Shown: positions 59,625 to 64,000 of the stretch, piece by piece | Position numbering within the stretch: position 1 is the first letter of the stretch | How the letters are laid out: each line of letters starts with the position of its first letter | Source of the DNA: Ottowia oryzae | Lineage (GTDB): Bacteria; Pseudomonadota; Gammaproteobacteria; Burkholderiales; Burkholderiaceae_C | Length of the DNA stretch: 64,000 bases | Assembly (NCBI RefSeq): GCF_003008535.1 | Contig: NZ_CP027666.1 | Span: 744,001 to 808,000 of the forward strand | Reading direction: 5' to 3' | Made by a program: the position numbers and the translations under genes | Notes under the pieces: model-generated | Databases searched by the model: none | Told to the model about the DNA's origin: nothing | Seen by the model: the letters and a program-made list of their open reading frames with translations, nothing else

Positions 59625-60626
59625 TTACTTGGCGCTGACCACGCGCACCATGTCCAGGCAGCGGTTGGAATAGCCCCACTCGTTGTCGTACCAGCTGACC
59701 AGCTTGACGAAGTTGTTGTCCAGCGCGATACCGGCATCCACGTCGAAGATGGACGAACGGGCGTCGCCACGGAAGTCGGTGGCCACCACCTTGTCTTCGG
59801 TGTAGCCCAGCACGCCCTTCATCTTGCCTTCGCTTTGCGCCTTCATTTCGGCGCAGATCTCGGCGTAGGTGGCGGGCTTGTCCAGCTCAACGGTCAGGTC
59901 CACCACCGACACGTCGGACGTGGGCACGCGGAAGCTCATGCCTGTCAGCTTGCCTTTCAGCTCGGGCAGCACCACGCCCACGGCCTTGGCCGCGCCGGTG
60001 CTGCTGGGGATGATGTTTTCCAGAATGCCGCGGCCACCGCGCCAGTCTTTGTTGCTGGGGCCGTCCACGGTTTTTTGTGTGGCGGTGGCGGCGTGCACGG
60101 TGGTCATCAGGCCGCGCTTGATGCCCCACTTGTCGTTCAGCACCTTGGCGATGGGCGCCAGGCAGTTGGTGGTGCAGCTGGCGTTGCTGATGATCGGCTC
60201 GCCCGCGTACTTGGCGCAGTTCACGCCGTGCACGAACATGGGCGTGTCGTCCTTCGACGGGGCCGACATGATGACTTTCTTGGCACCCGCGTCGATGTGC
60301 TTTTGCGCGGTTTCTTTGGTCAGGAACAGGCCGGTGGATTCGATCACCACGTCGGCGCCCACTTCGTTCCACTTCAGGTTGGCGGGGTCGCGCTCTTGCG
60401 TCAGGCGGATCTTCTTGCCGTTGACGACCAGGGTGTTGCCCTCCACCGCGATGTCGCCCTTGAACTGGCCGTGCACGCTGTCGTACTTCAGCATGTAGGC
60501 CAGGTAGTCGGGTTCCAGCAGGTCGTTGATGCCCACGACTTCGATGTCGTTGAAGTTGGCCACGGCGGCGCGAAACACCATGCGCCCGATGCGGCCGAAG
60601 CCGTTGATGCCGATCTTGATGGTCAT
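59625..60626 (-). CDS. gap: Glyceraldehyde-3-phosphate dehydrogenase, type I
   Basis: A 333-residue tetrameric glycolytic enzyme (TIKIGINGFGRIGRMVFRAA) with the catalytic cysteine in ISNASCTTNCLAPIAK, the base His in TTVHAATATQ, and the closing WYDNEWGYSNRC. Asp in INDLLEPDYLA fits NAD preference. It follows tkt on the same strand, as often in Burkholderiales (tkt-gap), with a repeat copy between. Confidence 0.98.
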   Translation of the reverse strand: MTIKIGINGFGRIGRMVFRAAVANFNDIEVVGINDLLEPDYLAYMLKYDSVHGQFKGDIAVEGNTLVVNGKKIRLTQERDPANLKWNEVGADVVIESTGLFLTKETAQKHIDAGAKKVIMSAPSKDDTPMFVHGVNCAKYAGEPIISNASCTTNCLAPIAKVLNDKWGIKRGLMTTVHAATATQKTVDGPSNKDWRGGRGILENIIPSSTGAAKAVGVVLPELKGKLTGMSFRVPTSDVSVVDLTVELDKPATYAEICAEMKAQSEGKMKGVLGYTEDKVVATDFRGDARSSIFDVDAGIALDNNFVKLVSWYDNEWGYSNRCLDMVRVVSAK

Positions 60627-60642
60627 GCGATTTCCTTTGCTA

Positions 60643-60700
60643 GTTAATTGATAGCTGGCTGCGCTTGTCCATCAAGCGCTGGCGCCCATTGGGGCCATTA
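60643..60700 (-). repeat. Dispersed hairpin repeat, copy 19
   Basis: On the minus strand GGCGCCAGCGCTTGATGG, then GCGCAGCCAGCTATCAATTA. It lies between tkt and gap and so in their shared transcript. Confidence 0.7.
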
Positions 60701-62749
60701 TTTCTTGCGGCCGGACGGGCCGCCGCGCAGCACCGCCTGCACGGTGTTGGCCACGTTCTCCGGCGTGAAGCCGAACAGCTCGAACAGCTTGGGCGCGGGG
60801 GCCGATTCGCCGTAGCGGTCGATGCCCACCACGGCGTCCACGCGGTATTTCCACCAGCCGTCGGTGCTGCCCATTTCCACCGCGACGCGCGGCAGGCCGG
60901 CGGGCAGCACGGCTTTCTTGAACTTCTCGTCTTGCCGGTCGAACGTGGTGGTGCTGGGCATCGACACCACGCGCACAGCGATCTTCTGCTTGGCCAGCAG
61001 CTCTTGCGCCTTCAGCGCCAGCTGCACCTCGGAGCCGGTGGCGATGATCACCGCCTTGGCCTTGGTTTTCAGACCCAGGTCGGCCGGCTCGCTCAGCACA
61101 TAAGCGCCGCGGCTGATGTCGGCCAGATCGCGCTTGGGCGCGTAGGGCAGGTTTTGGCGGGAAAGCAGCAGCGCCGTGGGGCGCGTTTGGTTTTCCAGCG
61201 CCACGGCCCAGGCGATGGCGGTTTCGGCCGTATCGGCGGGGCGCCACACGTCCAGGTTGGGAATCAGGCGCAGGCTGGCGGCGTGCTCGATGCTCTGGTG
61301 CGTGGGGCCGTCTTCGCCCAGGCCGATGGAATCGTGCGTGAAGACGTGCACCACGCGCAGCTTCATCAGCGCGGCCATGCGGATGGCGTTGCGGCTGTAG
61401 TCGCTGAAGGTGAGGAAGGTGCCGCCGTAGGGGATGTAGCCGCCGTGCAGCGCAATGCCGTTCATGATGGCGGCCATGCCGAACTCGCGCACGCCGTAGT
61501 TGATGTGGCGGCCAATCTGGCCTTCGGCGTTCTTGATCACGCTGCCGTCGGGCGCAAAGCGCAGGTCGGGCGTGGCGGCGGTCTTGGTCAGGTTGGAGCC
61601 GGTCAGGTCGGCGCTGCCGCCCAGCATCTCGGGCAGCGCTTTCGTGAACGCTTCCAGCGCCAGCTGGCTGGCCTTGCGGCTGGCCACGGTTTCGGCCTTG
61701 GTGTGGGCGGCCACGGCCACGTCGACGATGGTTTGCGCAAAGTCCTTGGGCAGATCGCCCGCCAGGCGGCGCGCCAGCTGGTAGGCCAGCTCGGGGAAGG
61801 CCTTGGCGTAGCGGGCAAAGCGCTGCTCCCACTGCGCCTCGGCGGTCTGGCCGGCGCGCTTGGCGTCCCAGTCGGCGTACACCTGGGCGGGAATTTCGAA
61901 CGGCTGGTATTCCCAGCCCAGCGATTGGCGCGTGAGCGCGATTTCTTCGGCGCCCAGCGGCTCGCCGTGGGCCTTGGCCGTGTCCTGGCGGTTGGGGCTG
62001 CCCTTGCCGATGTGGGTTTTGCAGATGATCAGCGTGGGGCGCTCGGCGCTGCCGCGCGCTTCGTGCAGGGCGCGGTCGACCGCGTCCACGTCGTGCCCGT
62101 CGATCGGGCCGATCACGTTCCACTGGTAGGCCTCAAAACGCTCGGCCACGTTGTCGACGAACCAGGGCGCCACCTTGCCGTCGATGCTGATGCCGTTGTC
62201 GTCGTACAGGGCGACCAGCTTGTTGAGCTTCCAGGCGCCGGCCAGCGCGCAGGCTTCGTGGCTGATGCCTTCCATCAGGCAGCCGTCGCCCAGGAACACA
62301 TAGGTGTGGTGGTCCACTACGGCGTGGCCGGGGCGGTTGAACTCGGCGCCCAGCAGCTTTTCGGCCAGCGCCATGCCCACCGCGTTGGTCAGGCCCTGGC
62401 CCAGCGGGCCGGTGGTGGTTTCCACGCCGGGCGTGTAGCCCACTTCGGGGTGGCCGGGGGTCTGGCTGTGCAGCTGGCGGAAGTTCTTGATCTGCTCGAT
62501 CGGCAGGTCGTAGCCGCTCAGGTGCAGCAGCGCGTACAGCAGCATCGAGCCGTGGCCGTTGGACAGCACGAAGCGGTCGCGGTCGGCCCAGTGCGGGTTG
62601 GCCGGGTTGTGCTTGAGGTGGCGCGACCACAGCGCCACGGCCATGTCGGCCATGCCCATCGGTGCGCCGGGGTGCCCGGAATTGGCTTGCTGGACGGCGT
62701 CCATCGCGAGGGCGCGGATGGCATTGGCCATCAGGGAAGTGTTCGGCAT
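60698..62749 (-). CDS. tkt: Transketolase
   Basis: A 683-residue thiamin-diphosphate enzyme of the pentose phosphate and Calvin cycles (MANAIRALAMDAVQQANSGH; the cofactor motif FLGDGCLMEGISHEACALAG; FTHDSIGLGEDGPTHQSIEH). Length matches bacterial transketolases. The ATG at 62749 fits the conserved start. It is divergent from murU, and gap lies 71 bases downstream on the same strand. Confidence 0.98.
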   Translation of the reverse strand: MPNTSLMANAIRALAMDAVQQANSGHPGAPMGMADMAVALWSRHLKHNPANPHWADRDRFVLSNGHGSMLLYALLHLSGYDLPIEQIKNFRQLHSQTPGHPEVGYTPGVETTTGPLGQGLTNAVGMALAEKLLGAEFNRPGHAVVDHHTYVFLGDGCLMEGISHEACALAGAWKLNKLVALYDDNGISIDGKVAPWFVDNVAERFEAYQWNVIGPIDGHDVDAVDRALHEARGSAERPTLIICKTHIGKGSPNRQDTAKAHGEPLGAEEIALTRQSLGWEYQPFEIPAQVYADWDAKRAGQTAEAQWEQRFARYAKAFPELAYQLARRLAGDLPKDFAQTIVDVAVAAHTKAETVASRKASQLALEAFTKALPEMLGGSADLTGSNLTKTAATPDLRFAPDGSVIKNAEGQIGRHINYGVREFGMAAIMNGIALHGGYIPYGGTFLTFSDYSRNAIRMAALMKLRVVHVFTHDSIGLGEDGPTHQSIEHAASLRLIPNLDVWRPADTAETAIAWAVALENQTRPTALLLSRQNLPYAPKRDLADISRGAYVLSEPADLGLKTKAKAVIIATGSEVQLALKAQELLAKQKIAVRVVSMPSTTTFDRQDEKFKKAVLPAGLPRVAVEMGSTDGWWKYRVDAVVGIDRYGESAPAPKLFELFGFTPENVANTVQAVLRGGPSGRKK

Positions 62750-62983
62750 GGCTGAAAAGCGGGCGGGTAAGCGGAAACCGCTGATTTTATCGGCCCGTGC
62801 GCCCAGCCGCCGCCACGGCGGCCCGCGCGGGCCGGCAGCCCCGCTTTTCCGTACTACAGTTGCGGCGATGCCAAGCCCGATGCGCCCCCTTAAGGCTCAG
62901 CCGCCGACGTCGCCCACGTGCCCCATGCCGGTACTGGGCGCACGGCGCGGCGAGCAAGCCCAGCCCCACGCAGGCGGTGCGCG

Positions 62984-63847
62984 ATGAGGCTGGGCGCGCT
63001 CAGCGAAGCTGCGGCACCGCGCGGCCTGATCCTGGCCGCCGGGCGGGGCGAACGCATGCGGCCCTTGACCGACCATTGCCCCAAGCCGCTGCTGGAAGTG
63101 CACGGCCAGCCGCTGCTGCAGTGGTGGGTTGACGCACTCGCGCGCGGCGGCGTGCACGACATCGTCATCAACACCGGCTGGCTGGGCGAACAGATTGAGA
63201 GCCATTTTGACGCCCAGCGCTTGTCCCGCCTGCGTCGGCAGCTATCAAAAGATGAATTGAGCGTGGCCTTCTCGTCCGAAGTGCGCGACTTTGGCTACGC
63301 CCTCGAAACCGCTGGCGGCATCGCCCGCGCCCTGCCGCTGCTGGCGCCGCAGCCGCAGGATGTGTTCTGGGTGATGGCGGGCGACATCTACGCGCCCGGC
63401 TTCACCATCAGCGCCGAAGCCGCCCAGCGCTTTGCCGCCAGCGGCCGCCTGGCGCACCTGTGGCTGGTGCCCAACCCCGCGCACAACCCGCAGGGCGACT
63501 TCGCCATCGGCCCCGACGGGCTGGCGCTCAATCCGGTCAGCGCGCCCGCCGCCGGGCCGCCCCAAGGCGGGCACGCCCCCTCGGGGGGCAGCGCAGCAGG
63601 TGAAGCCGCGGAGCGTGGGGGCACGTTGACTTTCAGCACCGTTGCCCTGTACCGGCCCGCGCTGTTCGCGCCGCCGTGGTGCGACATCCTGCCCGGCAAC
63701 CCGCAGGGCACCGCCGCGCCGCTGGCGCCCCTGCTGCGCAAGGCGATCGCCGCCGGCCAGGTCAGCGCCGAGCTGTACACCGGCGCCTGGACGGACGTGG
63801 GCACGCCGGAGCGGCTGGCGCAGCTGAACGTGGTGCCCGCGCCGTGA
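62984..63847 (+). CDS. murU: N-acetylmuramate-1-phosphate uridylyltransferase MurU-like
   Basis: A 287-residue nucleotidyltransferase (GLILAAGRGERMRPLTDHCP, KPLLEVHGQPLLQWWVDAL, ALETAGGIARALPLL, YTGAWTDVGTPERLAQLN) of the MurU peptidoglycan-recycling class, which normally has about 220-240 residues. Two extra segments explain the length. Residues about 77-92 (AQRLSRLRRQLSKDELS) are encoded by a dispersed repeat, and residues about 186-213 (SAPAAGPPQGGHAPSGGSAA...) by a second kind of intergenic repeat. Both are in frame. Catalytic motifs are intact. The ATG at 62984 is preferred over an upstream frame. Confidence 0.85.
   Translation: MRLGALSEAAAPRGLILAAGRGERMRPLTDHCPKPLLEVHGQPLLQWWVDALARGGVHDIVINTGWLGEQIESHFDAQRLSRLRRQLSKDELSVAFSSEVRDFGYALETAGGIARALPLLAPQPQDVFWVMAGDIYAPGFTISAEAAQRFAASGRLAHLWLVPNPAHNPQGDFAIGPDGLALNPVSAPAAGPPQGGHAPSGGSAAGEAAERGGTLTFSTVALYRPALFAPPWCDILPGNPQGTAAPLAPLLRKAIAAGQVSAELYTGAWTDVGTPERLAQLNVVPAP
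63208..63260 (+). repeat. Dispersed hairpin repeat inside murU
   Basis: GACGCCCAGCGCTTGTCCCG, then TGCGTCGGCAGCTATCAAA and AGATGAATTG, a good copy that stays in frame. Confidence 0.7.
63540..63626 (+). repeat. Second-type intergenic repeat inside murU
   Basis: GGGCCGCCCCAAGGCGGGC, CCCCCTCGGGGGGCAGCG and GGAGCGTGGGGGC-like parts form a palindromic GC element that I recognise from Comamonadaceae spacers. Here it is translated. Confidence 0.6.
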
Positions 63848-63887
63848 AGGCCGGTGCCCAGCACCCGAGCACCGGTTGCAAGGACTG

Positions 63888-64000
63888 ATGGCAGACGAAA
63901 ACACTGCCGCCCATAGCGGCCAGCGCGTGCTGCTGGCCGGCGCCACCGGGCTGGTGGGCCGAGAGCTGCTCAAGCTGTTGCTGGCCGACGATGACGTCGC
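63888..64000 (+). CDS. NAD(P)-binding Rossmann-fold protein (3' partial)
   Basis: Only the first 37 codons are present. After a short polar N-terminus the sequence RVLLAGATGLVGRELLKLLL is a clear NAD(P)-binding motif of atypical short-chain reductases (NmrA/HTATIP2-like). The ATG at 63888 follows the murU stop by 40 bases on the same strand. The rest lies beyond the window. Confidence 0.6.
   Translation, partial: MADENTAAHSGQRVLLAGATGLVGRELLKLLLADDDV

Noticed and set aside
60665..62755. 696-codon plus-strand frame
   Set aside because: Shadow of transketolase, which has full motifs.

Overview
The window looks like a chromosomal segment of a Comamonadaceae bacterium (Betaproteobacteria, Burkholderiales). 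The DNA is very GC-rich, with long shadow ORFs opposite real genes. Gene content fits the family: type 2 argC, a Gram-negative porin, TctE/TctD-like kinase and regulator, and a type IV pilin with TfpZ and a Wzy_C-type ligase. Intergenic spaces carry a short hairpin repeat ending in CAGCTATCAAAA that I associate with this family. The genus cannot be fixed (Ottowia, Acidovorax or relatives are plausible). There are no rRNAs, tRNAs, CRISPR arrays, prophages or intact insertion sequences.

Layout. 1-2496: the end of an SPFH/SHOCT protein, a DUF4178 zinc-ribbon protein and DUF350, a membrane-stress type module whose usual partners (membrane aminopropyltransferase plus FAD oxidoreductase) lie apart at 12451-15744. 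Between them are rarD, a small hypothetical gene and a BMP-type ABC transporter operon led by a 5-formyltetrahydrofolate cyclo-ligase paralogue, with a divergent LysR gene and a porin. 16-24 kb: GST, purB, yaeQ, a CTERM-tailed surface protein, small zinc-ribbon and lipoprotein genes, an MFS carrier, a GDSL lipoprotein and slyD. 24-30 kb: a SWIB-tailed topoisomerase III divergent from a SET-domain methyltransferase, then birA, a SPOR-like protein and a GST. 30-38 kb: a two-component system, a VOC gene behind a LexA-like box, a thioesterase, MarR, recA-recX, a CZB protein and a frameshifted gene. 38-47 kb: argC, sucCD, terC and a signalling run PP2C - FHA - CHASE2 cyclase - cyclic-nucleotide phosphodiesterase, the last frameshifted. 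47-54 kb: a sigma-54 type promoter, pilA, O-oligosaccharyltransferase, tfpZ (moaC antisense between them), an M48 protease and a holin-like membrane protein. 54-64 kb: a second terC behind a probable yybP-ykoY manganese riboswitch, DUF3717/DUF1289 and DUF4230 genes, an SLC13 carrier plus lactate/malate dehydrogenase behind an FNR-like box, gap, tkt, murU and the start of a Rossmann-fold gene.

The most striking global pattern is the dispersed repeat: about 19 recognisable copies in 64 kb. Several lie inside reading frames (murU, FAD oxidoreductase, topB, pglL), and two supply start codons (recX, DUF4230). murU also carries a second, different repeat in frame. The best targets for follow-up are these repeat-modified proteins, the riboswitch, the LexA-linked VOC gene, the COG0212-led transporter operon and the split SPFH/DUF350/polyamine module.
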